Below, piece after piece: positions 46,627 to 57,281 of a stretch of 64,000 nt of DNA. How positions within the stretch are numbered: the stretch's first letter is position 1; each line of letters begins with the position of its first letter. The position numbers and the translations under genes were made by a program. The DNA lies in assembly GCA_963807355.1 (NCBI GenBank), contig CAWEBX010000023.1:1-64000 (forward strand), read 5' to 3'. The notes under the pieces were generated by a model, which saw only the letters and a program-made list of their open reading frames with translations, searched no databases and had not been told where the DNA came from. This stretch comes from Nitrobacter sp963807355. Lineage in GTDB: Bacteria > Pseudomonadota > Alphaproteobacteria > Rhizobiales > Xanthobacteraceae.

Positions 46627-48213
46627 TCACCCCAGGACAGTTGCGGTGTGGTGCAAATCAATTCCGACGATGCTGAGCGTTGAGCTATCCGCCGCTTGTT
46701 CAAAAGCCTGCATAGGGCCGCTCAGTTCCGGAGGGTTTGCGGTCCCATCACCCGGCAGAGCGGCGTAGTTCACCTGAGCGCCCGGCACGCCCGTCGACGT
46801 GACCTCGGGCTGTGGATTTAGCATCGACGCCTGAATTGTCACCTCGGGCTGTAGACCCTGCACCGGCACCTGAATCGTGACCTCAGGCTGGGGATACACC
46901 GAACGTGACCTCGGGGATCCGCCACGGGTCGTGACCTCGGGCTGTGGATCCGCCACCGGCGCCTGAATCGTGACCTCAGGCTGTGGATGCAACATCGACG
47001 CCAGGGTCGTGACCTCAGGCTGTGGATCCAACACCGACGCCTGGATCGTGACCTCGGGCTGTAGATCCGACACCGGCGCCTGGGTCGCGCTAGTCGCTTG
47101 AAGGTTCAAAGGATGAATGGTGTCTTCCACATGCGAGGTGCTCGGCAGAGTATCAGGCTTGATGGTCGTATCCGAATTTGCAATCGCCGGCGCCGTCGAA
47201 ACACGCTGAGAAGCAGAATGGTCCGGCGTCGGACTTGATGGGGCGGAGGAACTGACAGGCTTATTGGGGACGGTTCGTTCAACCTGTTCGTTGGCGACAA
47301 TCGAGAAGTCGTCGCCCTGCTGCGGACGAAAATCGGCCAGCTTCGAAGCGAGGCAATTCTCCGCACGGAATACGTCATGCGCGGAAAAGGCAGCCGCATT
47401 GTCCTGATGAGATAACTCAGGATGGAGACCCGACGGGTTGGCCACCAGGCCGGCAAGCGCCCGCTCGTTGACGTCGTGAAGGGCGTCCTGCCCATCTAGA
47501 TTGAACGCAGCCGTCAAGACGGACCGATCATCCGTGCCGTGAAAGGCGTGAATATTTTGCAGCTGGCTGTCGCTTGCGACAGCTGGCTCGATATATGCAC
47601 CGTGCTCGCTGTGAGCCGATCGTGCATGATCGAATGACGCGAGGTCATCAGACGGCTTGCTAACCGAACTGTCTATCGCAAGCCTGTCCCAAACTGAGGC
47701 GATTACGATTGCTGAATATGTCGCCGCGAGATCGTGACGATCGAGAAACCACCCGAACGGCTTTGCCGGGCGGCCGCCGTCGTCGGCAGTCGCACTCAGT
47801 TCACTGCCCTTGACGTAGCCCGTGACCACCAAGGCCGCCAACATTGTGGCGGGATGCAAAAACACAGTCGATCCCGACGAGTTCTGCTTTGGCAAAAAGT
47901 GCGGGTAGGAATCGAGCAACTCCCGCACTAGAGCCTGGAAGTTTCGGCCGCGAGCCACGGCTTCGGTGAAATTTGAAGCGATGACGTACTCGCCGCCGAT
48001 GCGAGCAAAGTGAACGATCACCTCTTCGTTGTCTTGCCGGAAGAAAATAAACCAGGGCTCGCCCTCGTCAGTGAGCCCGCGGTCTGTTGAAATCCCAACT
48101 CCGGATTTTGTTAGGGCATCTTCTACCCTGTAGAATTCCGCCAGCTCTCGCTGACTCCAATCGCCTCGCTCGCGAGCCTGAAAGAAGGAAAGAACCTGAC
48201 TACTTTGCAACAT
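46627..48213 (-). CDS. Large protein with C-terminal QPEVT repeats, linked to type I secretion
   Basis: 528 residues. The N-terminal 110 residues (SFFQARERGDWSQRELAEFY, STDRGLTDEGEPWFIFFRQD) form a folded domain found upstream of type I exporters in rhizobia. A hydrophobic stretch (residues about 120-135, VFLHPATMLAALVVTGY) and a long low-complexity region follow. From about residue 380 a 13-residue unit of the form PQPEVTIQASVLD repeats seven times. No RTX nonapeptides are present. Operon position suggests an accessory or assembly factor of the exporter, or its substrate; neither is proven. Confidence 0.65.
   Translation of the reverse strand: MLQSSQVLSFFQARERGDWSQRELAEFYRVEDALTKSGVGISTDRGLTDEGEPWFIFFRQDNEEVIVHFARIGGEYVIASNFTEAVARGRNFQALVRELLDSYPHFLPKQNSSGSTVFLHPATMLAALVVTGYVKGSELSATADDGGRPAKPFGWFLDRHDLAATYSAIVIASVWDRLAIDSSVSKPSDDLASFDHARSAHSEHGAYIEPAVASDSQLQNIHAFHGTDDRSVLTAAFNLDGQDALHDVNERALAGLVANPSGLHPELSHQDNAAAFSAHDVFRAENCLASKLADFRPQQGDDFSIVANEQVERTVPNKPVSSSAPSSPTPDHSASQRVSTAPAIANSDTTIKPDTLPSTSHVEDTIHPLNLQATSATQAPVSDLQPEVTIQASVLDPQPEVTTLASMLHPQPEVTIQAPVADPQPEVTTRGGSPRSRSVYPQPEVTIQVPVQGLQPEVTIQASMLNPQPEVTSTGVPGAQVNYAALPGDGTANPPELSGPMQAFEQAADSSTLSIVGIDLHHTATVLG
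46799..47072 (-). repeat. 39-bp tandem repeats coding QPEVT units
   Basis: The plus strand shows GTGACCTCGGGCTGTGGAT-like blocks every 39 bases from 46,799 to about 47,050, seven in frame. One unit near 46,905 has a deletion and reads out of frame before the phase recovers. The number of units could vary between strains. Confidence 0.75.
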
Positions 48214-48330
48214 GAAAGCACTCTATCCAATGGTGAACTTTCTAGGTGACAGCAGCCGCTTATGGTCAACGCGACCAAGCCCCTGCCCAGATTCCCCACA
48301 CCGGAAAGTAAATCGATCGAAAGTGTTCCC

Positions 48331-48642
48331 TTAGTTTTGAGGGTTGTTCTTTCCGAACAAGATCGAATAGGTGACTGGATCATAGCTCCTTAGGAGATTT
48401 CTGACGAAAAACTTCGGCTCCACGCCCAAAACGTCTGCCCATACCAAATATCGATCGGGGGGTATCCGGCCGCGACCTGACTCCAATTGCGAAATGAAGG
48501 TGTAATAATTCCCCCCTACCTTCTCAGCCATCTGGCGCTGCGACAACCCCCGCTTTTCCCTCAGCTCTTTGAGCCAGAGACCTGCTTCTTTACGCAACTC
48601 GACAACCTCTGACGATAAAATGTGCTGCTGGTTTGAATACAT
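48331..48642 (-). CDS. XRE-family helix-turn-helix regulator
   Basis: Start at ATG 48642 (MYSNQQHILSSEVVELRKEA), preceded by GGTGGAG; the open frame to 48,822 lacks such a site. The HTH is REKRGLSQRQMAEKVGGNYY with the recognition helix in YYTFISQLESGRGRIP, as in Cro/C1-type repressors. 103 residues. It heads the locus of the QPEVT protein and type I exporter on the same strand, 117 bases apart, and probably controls it. Confidence 0.85.
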   Translation of the reverse strand: MYSNQQHILSSEVVELRKEAGLWLKELREKRGLSQRQMAEKVGGNYYTFISQLESGRGRIPPDRYLVWADVLGVEPKFFVRNLLRSYDPVTYSILFGKNNPQN

Positions 48643-48799
48643 CACTCCACCAAGAAAATACCCCGAATTACTGCGGGGCACCAAACCGTGTATAGTGTTT
48701 TTGCTACCAATTGTAAATTTCATCCCGCCCGAATTTCTCTGCGTGAGAATACCGATGTGAAAAGCGAAGATCTGTCCGCCCAGGTTGTGCAGTTTGATT

Positions 48800-49480
48800 T
48801 CAATTATGAGGAATAAGACCAACCGCCTTGATCAGATCGCCAGTGGCAAACTCTGTCCAGGCCGCAAGCCGGGCGTCCGAAGCCGCTCGAAAGACGTTGT
48901 TGATCAGCACGCAAACGCTGCAACAACGACAGCGCGTAAGTCGCAGCCGGCAGGCCACGCTTTCCCTCGGCATGTTGGCGGATGGCATAGCTGTCATAAC
49001 CCTTATCGCCGTGCAGGATAGCAGGCTATCGGCCGATCGCGCGGCCGGCGGACCCTGAACATCCATGCTCTGAACGACGCCGAGTGTCGTCCCGTCGCGT
49101 TCTTGCTGATGGGGGCCAGATAGCCGATTGCGCGTCTGGATGGTTCTGCTCTTTGCCGTCAGATGGGCATCGATGCGCCTTCACGGCCGAGCTATCGATT
49201 AGGTCCTGCGCAGGAGGTCCGCCGGCCGACGCGCGTGCCCGGAATATGGCTACCCATACGCCCCTTTCTGCCCAGCGGATGAAGCGATCGGAGAGTGTTA
49301 TTGCATGCACCATAGACCTCCGGCGCATCGATCCAGCGCCCACCGAACTTCATCACCCGGTGATGCCGCTGATGGCCGACGATCATCGACCAGTGGCTTG
49401 CCGCGCGTATCGTTAGGCAGAAGCGGCTTGACCCGAGCGAACTGAGCTTCGGAGAACGTGAATCACAAACAAGAACCAGC
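48800..49480 (-). mobile_element. IS5-family remnant, heavily decayed
   Basis: Minus-strand pieces match the IS at 41,867: a segment equivalent to PLLPNDTRGKPRVDDQRVIS near 49,400, GGRWIDAPEVYGACNN near 49,320, and a GDKGYDSYAIRQHAEG-like reading near 49,000. Frames change often and clear inverted repeats cannot be located. Not functional. Confidence 0.6.
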
Positions 49481-49642
49481 GTCACAAGTGACAGCCACTC
49501 TCGTTCGCCCGCTGACTCTGCGCATTTGCGCACCACGGCAACAGCAGCCTCGGGAAGTACGAGCCTTGATCACATCGGTTCTGGCTCTGAATGAGGGCGA
49601 AAAGGGCTCCAGAGATTCCGCTTGCGTCGATGGTTAAATTGA

Positions 49643-49663
49643 GTATTAATTCCACTGTACACC
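49643..49663. repeat. Dispersed motif related to GTATTAAGTTTACTGTACAC, copy 4
   Basis: Reads GTATTAATTCCACTGTACAC, four mismatches from copy 3, just outside the IS remnant. Confidence 0.4.
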
Positions 49664-49826
49664 TGAACGGGGTATTGCGTACCGTTCTTAGTGTCGGCGC
49701 TCCGTTCCGGAGCGGGTCTCGGCTGTTACCCGTTCCGGATCGCATGGCGCTGATTCTGGCTTGTACCTATGGGCATGGCACTGTTACCAGCTCGACACAT
49801 CGAGGCCAGCAGGAGCAACCAACACT

Positions 49827-50033
49827 ATGGCGCCTTCCGAAATCTATATTGATTGTTGCGAGGAGTTCTCTGTGAGTAATTGTAGTCAAAGTTTTTCTGC
49901 TGAGGCTTCGCTACGAAGCGTTCACGAGATGGCCGAACGTCTTACTGAACTTCACGATCTTCGAAGGCAAGTGCGGAAGGCCGAAGTGAGAGCGCGTGCC
50001 AGACGATGGCACAAATCATCCGCGCGCCTCTAA
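49827..50033 (+). CDS. Hypothetical small protein
   Basis: ATG 49827 with AGGAG 11 bases upstream gives 68 residues: MAPSEIYIDCCEEFSVSNCS, then a helical basic part (SVHEMAERLTELHDLRRQVR, AEVRARARRW). Function unknown. The longer frame from 49,761 lacks a ribosome site. Confidence 0.42.
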   Translation: MAPSEIYIDCCEEFSVSNCSQSFSAEASLRSVHEMAERLTELHDLRRQVRKAEVRARARRWHKSSARL

Positions 50034-50895
50034 GGCGGGGCTTTTGTAAGAACTCTTTCGGCTGCCACCATCGGAGCGCGCCGCCTGGACCGCCAAGTAA
50101 CTTTAAATTTTGACGGTCAGGAACGGCCCCCCTGGTAGATCGCATAGATATCGCGCCGGCGTTCCGCAGGATCCGGCGCGGTCATGCTGGATCCGGCATG
50201 AGCTTCGGCAGCGCCCGGCTCCTAAGATTTCCTTAGGGAAGTAATAAAGGGACAGCCGTTTCCTGATCCTCCTTTGCCACCAAACGTAGTTCGCTCGCAG
50301 CCGTCGCTCGATATAGAGCACGAAAGCGCAGCGGAAGCTTACTTGTGGAGTTCAGGATAAACGGTACAGCAGATTTTCCACGATGATAAATACGGTATCT
50401 CCGCTCAAGGTAATGCTTACAAGGTACTATTCAAGAGAAGCGTGGAGGTGAGCGCTATTTCACGCAAGGTTACCTCTCCGACGGTCCGACTATCCTCTGG
50501 GTAATACCTCACGGGAATGCGATTGATGGCGTCTGCCATCATCGCAATGCTGATGTGTCTGTAAGTAGCCGCCCCGCCCTTCAGCGTGTGGCCCTGGATG
50601 ACATCAACTCGGCAATTGTTGGTGAGATTGATAGCGTCCACGACGCACCACCCTGCCCGGCAGTCTTAAGACATGCCGATGCTGACGCCGCTCAGTGCGG
50701 CAGCCTTGGGAAACGGGGGTGCGGGGATGACACGACGCCGCCAGCGCGGTGAGCCAATGCCGAAAATTACCCATTGCAAACAATTCTGACGTTTTAGGTT
50801 GGTGAGCCAGCCTAAGCCGTTGATGCATGCCGGATTGTTCGTTCTGCCGGGATCGCCAAAAACCGGCGCAGTAAACACCAGGTTATTTTCACTCG
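50034..50895. other. 860 bases with one weak candidate gene
   Basis: A minus frame at 50,417-50,641 (MDAINLTNNCRVDVIQGHTL then ISIAMMADAINRIPVRYYPE) is open for 74 residues but has no ribosome site or known domain. Otherwise I see no gene; base composition is lower in GC than in the flanking core genes. Confidence 0.3.
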
Positions 50896-51388
50896 CTAGA
50901 ACGGAATGTCGTCGTCCATGTCGCTGCGGTGGCTACCGGCGGCCGCGGCGCGGCGCGGCGCTCCGCCTGGACGGACTTCCGGACCCAAAGTCGCCGCCGG
51001 AATCGTCAGATCCGAAGTTGCCGCCACCGCCGCTGTTGCGGCCATCGAGCATTGTCAGAGTCGAATTGAAATTCTGTAGCACCACTTCGGTGGAGTATTT
51101 TTCGACACCGCTTTGGTCGGTCCATTTTCGGGTCTGCAACTGACCCTCGATGTAGACCTTCGAGCCTTTCTTCAGATACTGCTCAACAACCTTGCAGAGG
51201 CCTTCGTTGAAAATCACGACGCGATGCCACTCTGTCTTCTCCTTGCGCTCGCCGCTGGTCCTGTCGCGCCAAGTTTCAGAGGTTGCGATCCGCAGGTTGG
51301 CGATCGGCCGTCCGTCCTGGGTCCGCTTGATTTCCGGGTCGGCGCCGAGATTGCCGATCAGAATAACCTTGTTCACGCTACCCGCCAT
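50896..51388 (-). CDS. ssb: Single-stranded DNA-binding protein (frameshift before the C-terminal tip)
   Basis: Coats single-stranded DNA in replication and repair. The OB fold is clean: MAGSVNKVILIGNLGADPEI, IANLRIATSETWRD, KTEWHRVVIFNEGLCKVVEQ, YLKKGSKVYIEGQLQTRKW. A Gly-rich linker follows. The frame stops at 50,933 after PRRGRR, but one base away the strand encodes SHRSDMDDDIPF and a TAG at 50,896-50,898, the acidic tip that recruits partner proteins. The span of 493 bases is one more than a multiple of three, so one insertion in the GC-rich linker is the cause. Confidence 0.93.
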
Positions 51389-51567
51389 CGCCGTTCTCCA
51401 ATGTCCCCAATCCCCGATTGCTAGCCAAAACCGGTGCTAACCCAACGGGCGTTGCCGCTTCAAAATCCACTTCATCGAGCCGTGACGGCCTTCAAGCAGC
51501 CTATACTCCCCCTCGCCGCGCCGAGAGGCTAATCGCCGGGTTATCCACGGATCGAGTATGATACAAT

Positions 51568-51582
51568 GTTCTTTATTTGTTC
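51568..51582 (+). promoter_or_regulatory. LexA (SOS) box between ssb and uvrA
   Basis: GTTCTTTATTTGTTC is an exact GTTC-N7-GTTC. It lies 180 bases upstream of ssb and 203 bases before the outer membrane protein gene; ssb and uvrA are commonly SOS-regulated. Confidence 0.75.
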
Positions 51583-51784
51583 TCAACAATAAAACCGAGT
51601 CCATGCAGACCTCTCGCCGAGATACCCCGCGCCCGCGTCGGGACAAACAATTTGACCTAGAGTGTTGCATTTGAGAGACGGCAATTTGCTGCGTCGGAAG
51701 GTATAATTAATTCACGAATTTCGGGGTAACTACCAACGCTCGCGCTTTAGTTGTTGAAACTAAAGCAAAAATCCGGGGATTGAA

Positions 51785-52548
51785 ATGAACAAGTTTCTGA
51801 TCGGGGCCGTCGGTGCTCTCGCCATTGGCCTTGGTGCCGCACCCGCCACTGCGGCCGACCTTGCCCCGCGTCCTTATACGAAGGCCCCTCCGATGATGGC
51901 TGCGATTTACGACTGGAGCGGCTTCTACATCGGCGCGAACGGCGGCTGGGGATCGAGCAGGAATTGTTGGAACTCTGACGACTCCAATTGTGGCTAACGA
52001 AGGTTGCCATGACGCGAACCGGCGGCACGGCCGGTGGCCAGATCGGCTATCGCTGGCAGTCCACCAATTGGGTGTTCGGCCTTGAAGCTCAGGGCAACTG
52101 GGCCGATATCAGTGGCCGCCGTATCAGCCTCGCCTTCCCCGCTCTCACCAACGACAGCCATCTGGGTGCGTTCGGCCTGTTCACCGGCCAGATCGGGTAC
52201 GCTTGGGATGCCACCTTACTTTACGTGAAGGGCGGCGCCGCCGTGACCTCTAACCGATACCGCAGCCTTAGTACCCTGACCGGCGTTCAGGTGACCAACA
52301 ACGTCAACGACACCGACTGGGGCGCTGCGGTCGGCGTCGGCCTCGAATATGGGTTCGCGCCAAACTGGTCGCTCGGATTCGAGTACGATCACATCTTTAT
52401 GGGCAACAGCAGCCACACGTTCCTTAACAACGGAGTGAACTTTGCCGCCGGTGCGTTCTTCGGAACCAACAATATCAGCCAGGACGTGGATCTCGTCACG
52501 GCGCGCATCAATTACCGCTGGGGTGGCCCAGCCATTGCACGGTACTGA
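51785..52548 (+). CDS. Outer membrane beta-barrel protein, Omp25/31 type (frameshifts)
   Basis: A signal peptide (MNKFLIGAVGALAIGLGAAP, cleaved near TAA-ADL) and YDWSGFYIGANGGWGSSRN open the protein. The frame fails near 51,975-52,010 and resumes with GGTAGGQIGYRWQSTNWVFG, FGLFTGQIGYAWDATLLYVK, GVGLEYGFAPNWSLGFEYDH and ends VTARINYRWGGPAIARY with few residues after the last strand. Barrel porin-like proteins of this family are abundant in rhizobial outer membranes. A rho-independent terminator follows. It stands between ssb and uvrA, which are often directly divergent. Confidence 0.85.
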
Positions 52549-52581
52549 TCGCATCTGATCCGACGTTCTTCGAAAACTTGA

Positions 52582-52608
52582 AAGGCCGGCTTTTGCCGGC
52601 CTTTTTGT
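52582..52608 (+). terminator. Rho-independent terminator of the outer membrane protein gene
   Basis: AAGGCCGGC, a TTTT loop and GCCGGCCTT form a perfect 9-bp stem followed by TTTGTTT, 33 bases after the stop. Confidence 0.88.
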
Positions 52609-52826
52609 TTGAGCTACGGGTCGCAGGCAACTCCCCCCAACGGGCAGTATGCTGATACCCCGTTCTGCTCCCCCGACGAAATCGGGGATGATCGCTGACG
52701 CCCTCTGGAAATCGCCCGCTGTTCTATCTACGTTCCACAGACTGCCACAAATGGCGCCACTCCGGGGATTCCGCCGGCGGGGCGCGCCCAAACGCGGTGC
52801 GACTTCTGCACCCGGAAAAGCCTGTC

Positions 52827-55806
52827 ATGGACGAAGTCATCAAGGCGAAGCGGCAACAATTGAGTTCCGCGACGTCGCGCCATCACGATTCGCGGCGCTC
52901 GCGAACACAACCTCAAGAATGTCGATCTGGAAATCCCACGTGACAAGCTCGTGGTGTTCACCGGCCTCTCCGGCTCTGGCAAGTCCTCGCTGGCGTTCGA
53001 CACCATCTATGCCGAGGGTCAGCGCCGCTATGTCGAGTCCCTGTCGGCTTACGCGCGTCAGTTTCTGGAGATGATGCAGAAGCCCGACGTCGATCAGATC
53101 GACGGGCTGTCGCCGGCGATCTCCATCGAGCAGAAAACGACTTCCAAGAATCCGCGCTCGACCGTGGGGACCGTGACCGAGATCTACGATTACATGCGGC
53201 TATTGTGGGCGCGCGTCGGCGTGCCCTATTCGCCCGCAACCGGCCTGCCGATCGAAAGCCAGACGGTGTCGCAGATGGTCGACCGGGTATTGGCGCTGCC
53301 CGATGGCACGCGGCTCTATCTGCTGGCGCCGGTCGTTCGCGGCCGAAAGGGCGAGTATCGAAAAGAACTGGCAGAGTATCTCAAAAAGGGTTTTCAGCGC
53401 GTCAAGATCGACGGCGCTTTTTACGAACTCGCCGATGCTCCCACTCTGGATAAGAAATTTCCGCACGACATCGACGTGGTAGTCGACCGCATCGTTGTAA
53501 GGCCGGACCTGGGCCAGCGGCTGGCTGAAGTTATTCGAGACTGCCTTGAAGCTCGCAGAGGGGCTGGCGGTGATCGAATATGCGGACGCGCCTCCTTCAC
53601 CTCTCGCCGGAGAGCGGCGAAAAGAAGAAAATCGCGAAGATCCACGACAAGAGCGGTCCTGAACGCATCCTGTTCTCGGAAAAGTTCGCGTGCCCCGTGT
53701 CCGGCTTCACACTCCCTGAGATCGAACCGCGGCTGTTCTCGTTCAACAATCCCTACGGCGCCTGCCCGAAATGCGGTGGTCTCGGTATCGAGCAGCACGT
53801 CGATGAAGATCTCGTCATTCCCGAACAGGGAATTGACGCTGCGCAAAGGCGCGATCGCACCGTGGGCAAAATCGTCGTCACCATATTACTTGCAGACCCT
53901 CACCGCGCTCGGCAAATTTTACAAATTCGCTCTGGATACCAAATGGAAGGACTTGCCGAAGAAGACGCAGGCCGCGCTTTTGCATGGCTCTGGCGACAGT
54001 GAGATCAAGTTCTCCTATGAAGACGGCGTGCGCTCCTACGAAACCAGGAAGCCATTCGAAGGCATCATCCCCAACATCGATCGTCGTTATCGCGAAACCG
54101 AAAGCGAATGGGCGCGCGAGGAGCTTGGAAAATATTTCTCCGACGTGCCGTGCGATTCCTGCAAGGGCTATCGGCTCAAGCAGGAGGCACTGTGCGTCAA
54201 AATCGGGGGCAAGCACATCGGCGAGATCAGCGAACTGTCTGTTCGTCTTGCCGGCGAATGGTTCGAGACCGTTCCGACAATGCTCTCGGCGCAGCAGAAC
54301 GAAATTGCCGGCCGCGTACTCAAGGAGATCCGCGAGCGACTGTCGTTTCTGCTCGACGTTGGCCTTAGTTATCTCACGCTGTCACGCGCTTCCGGCACGC
54401 TGTCCGGCGGCGAGAGCCAGCGCATTCGGCTTGCTTCGCAGATCGGTTCAGGCCTGACCGGCGTACTGTATGTGCTGGACGAGCCTTCCATCGGCTTGCA
54501 CCAGCGCGACAACGCCCGCTTGCTTGAAACTCTGAAGCGACTACGAAATCTCGGCAATACGGTGATCGTCGTAGAGCACGATGAGGATGCCATCCGCCTC
54601 GCCGACCATGTGCTCGATATTGGACCCGGCGCCGGCGTTCACGGCGGCCATATCGTCGCGCAGGGCACGCCGGCCGATATCATGCGCAACCCGAAGTCGC
54701 TGACCGGCAAGTATCTCACCGGCGAACTGGCAGTCGAGGTGCCGGATCGGCGGCCGCCCAACCATCGCCGCACCATCAAGGTGGTCAATGCGCGCGGCAA
54801 CAACCTCAAGAACGTCACCGCGGAAGTTCCGCTCGGTCTGTTCACCTGCATCACGGGTGTTTCCGGTGGCGGGAAGTCGACACTGCTGATCGACACGCTT
54901 TACAAGGCGATCGCGCGGAAGCTGAACAATGCGAGCGATCCCCCCGCGCCCCACGACCGCATCGAGGGTCTGGAGCACATCGACAAGATCATCGACATCG
55001 ACCAGTCGCCAATCGGGCGCACACCGCGCTCGAATCCTGCGACCTACACCGGCGCCTTTACGCCGATCCGTGAGTGGTTCGCCGGCCTGCCGGAAGCCAA
55101 GGCTCGCGGTTATGCGCCAGGCCGCTTCTCCTTCAACGTCAAAGGTGGGCGCTGCGAGGCCTGCCAGGGCGATGGAGTCATCAAGATCGAGATGCACTTC
55201 CTCCCCGATGTTTACGTCACCTGCGACACCTGCAAGGGCAAGCGCTACAATCGCGAGACGCTCGAGGTGGTATTTAAAGGCAAGTCGATTTCCGACGTGC
55301 TCGACATGACGGTCGAGGAAGCGGCCGAATTTTTCAAGGCGGTACCGCGCGTGCGAGAAACCTTCAAGACGCTGCATCGCGTCGGCCTCGACTACATTCA
55401 TGTGGGGCAACAGGCCACCACGTTGTCTGGCGGCGAGGCGCAGCGCGTCAAACTCGCCAAGGAACTGTCGAAACGCGCGACCGGCCGCACACTCTACATT
55501 CTGGACGAGCCGACAACCGGCCTGCACTTCCATGACGTAAAGAAGCTTCTTGAAGTGCTGCACGAGCTGGTCGCGCAGGGCAATACAGTTGTGGTGATCG
55601 AACACAATCTTGAAGTCATCAAGACCGCGGATTGGGTGATCGACCTTGGCCCCGATGGTGGGGACGGTGGCGGTGAGATCGTTGCCTGGGGACCACCGGA
55701 AGACATTGTGAAAGCGCCGCGCAGTCATACCGGAAATTTTTTGAAGCCGGTGCTGAAGAAGGCAGGAAAGCCGAAGCGACATAACGCGAGCGAAGCGGCC
55801 GAATGA
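52827..55806 (+). CDS. uvrA: Excinuclease ABC subunit A (several frameshifts)
   Basis: Damage-recognition ATPase of nucleotide excision repair. ATG 52827 (MDEVIKAKRQQLSSATSR) is followed by a frame change near 52,878 to ITIRGAREHNLKNVDLEIPR and Walker A VFTGLSGSGKSSLAFDTIY. Frames change again near 53,545, 53,605 and 53,825; the zinc site CPKCGG and KIHDKSGPERILFSEKFACP lie in the displaced part. The rest is clean: CDSCKGYRL, TLSGGESQRIRLASQIGSGL, second Walker A GVSGGGKSTLLIDTLY, zinc site GGRCEACQGDGVI with CDTCKGKRYN, and TLSGGEAQRVKLAKELSKRA. Repaired length is about 993 residues. A LexA box lies 1.2 kb upstream. Confidence 0.95.
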
Positions 55807-56031
55807 CGCAGAGACGCAAACTTGTGAACGATAAACTCATCTATAAGGATTTATTCTTATAGGCTTGATCTGAAACGATATTTTTTCAGCCAGTTTTTGT
55901 TGATGACCTGGATGCGCGGATCTCCAGAGATGGAACATTTCCAAAAGCCCCGTTGCGGAACTCGCCACCTATCGCCACGTTTTGTTCGTGAGCGAAAGCC
56001 TAAATTCGAAATCCGACATGGAGTTGCGAAC

Positions 56032-56558
56032 ATGTTTAGTTTCAAACCAGTACTGGTGGCGGCCGTCATGGCGGTTGCAGCACCGCTGGCCATTGCGTCG
56101 CCAAGCTATGCACAAGGATTGGGAACAAAGGCTCAAGGATTCGCCGGTGGCGGCGGACACATTGGTATGGGCGCCGACACATGGGCGGTGGCGGCTGGCG
56201 CGGCGGGCATCACATGGGCATGGGTGGAGGCTGGCGAGGCGGCGGTATTGGCTGGGCCGGCCGCGGGTGGCGTGGAGGTTGGGGTGGCGGGTTTTATCCC
56301 GGCTTTATTGGTGGCGGCTTGCTGGGCGGCCCGTGGGGTTGGGGCGGTGGTTGGGGATCGCCTTATTACTCGTACTCTTCCCCCTACTACGGCTCCCCGT
56401 ACTACGGCGATGACGATTATTACGATGATGGTCCCGCCACCGTCCAAAGCAACGGCAATGGCAGGGATGCCTCCTACTGCCAGCAGCGGTTCAAATCATA
56501 CGATGTGCGTTCCGGAACCTATTTGGGCCACGACGGCAAACGCCATCGCTGTCCGTAA
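56032..56558 (+). CDS. Gly-rich BA14K-like secreted protein (one frameshift)
   Basis: A signal peptide (SFKPVLVAAVMAVAAPLAIA, cleavage near SYA-QG) is followed, after a frame change near 56,170, by Gly/Trp-rich repeats (GGGWRGGGIGWAGRGWRGGW), a Tyr-rich stretch (GSPYYSYSSPYYGSPYYG) and the conserved C-terminal ASYCQQRFKSYDVRSGTYLG then DGKRHRCP. That ending is the BA14K-type signature, with a lectin-like or immunoreactive surface role in relatives. A terminator follows at 56,588. Confidence 0.8.
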
Positions 56559-56587
56559 CTAGCTTGCCCCCTTTATGGGCCTCATCC

Positions 56588-56617
56588 AGGAGCGGTGCCA
56601 AGCACCGCTCCTTTTTC
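56588..56617 (+). terminator. Rho-independent terminator
   Basis: AGGAGCGGTGC, loop CAA and GCACCGCTCCT make an 11-bp stem followed by a T-run, 30 bases after the BA14K-like gene. Confidence 0.88.
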
Positions 56618-57281
56618 TCTCTATCTTCTCCGCTTTTTATCTTCTCCGCTTTGCCGCTCCCGGCACGCCGTAGCTATTTATCCGCTGAACAGTTGGTCGC
56701 GCGTAGCGAGTCGCACCTCTGAAGCAATCCCTCGCGTGCAATAAATAGCTGTCTTGTGAACAACGGGCGAAATTCGTCGGTGGGACGACATCAAAGACTT
56801 TTTCGTTTCGGAATCCGTGAACACTCACCGATACTTGAAGTCATCCAAGGCGCGATTCGACCCTTGGTTTTCCCATCTTTCCACCATATTTAGTATTTGA
56901 TTCAAGAATCTGCACTAGTCCTTGACGTGCGCAAGGGAGTCGTCCTAGCTTAGATTTCGGTTGGCGCGAGTATGTTTCGGGTTCCGCCGGTCGCTCCTGA
57001 AAGGTTCCAGAATGGGCACTTCGTCCGCCGGTTGGGGCAGCGGAGCGTGGACGTGTCTGCTCTGAGCCAAGGTATCAGGAACACCAAAAACCAGATCGAA
57101 ACTGGCGCAAATGGGGATGTGAGGCGTTGAGTCCGAGATAGCACGGGCCGCAGGTCCTCTGGTCGGAATCGGGCTTCCAAACAGGGCCGGAACCACTGGC
57201 CGAACTGCGGGCGCAAGAGTCCGCGAATGGAAATCGCCAACGCCGCCGAAGCGGTGACGGACAGTTACGGGGCACGAAACA
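56618..57281. other. Intergenic region upstream of nrdJ, 660 bases
   Basis: No supported gene on either strand. A direct duplication TTTTATCTTCTCCGCT lies right after the terminator. I looked for a cobalamin riboswitch or an NrdR box before nrdJ and found nothing convincing. Confidence 0.4.

Noticed and set aside
54541..55782. Minus-strand frame of 413 codons
   Set aside because: Antisense to the C-terminal half of uvrA, which is clearly coding on the plus strand.
56618..57281. Cobalamin riboswitch or NrdR box upstream of nrdJ
   Set aside because: No B12-box-like core and no convincing pair of NrdR palindromes could be found; an AT-rich stretch near 56,880 is too weak.
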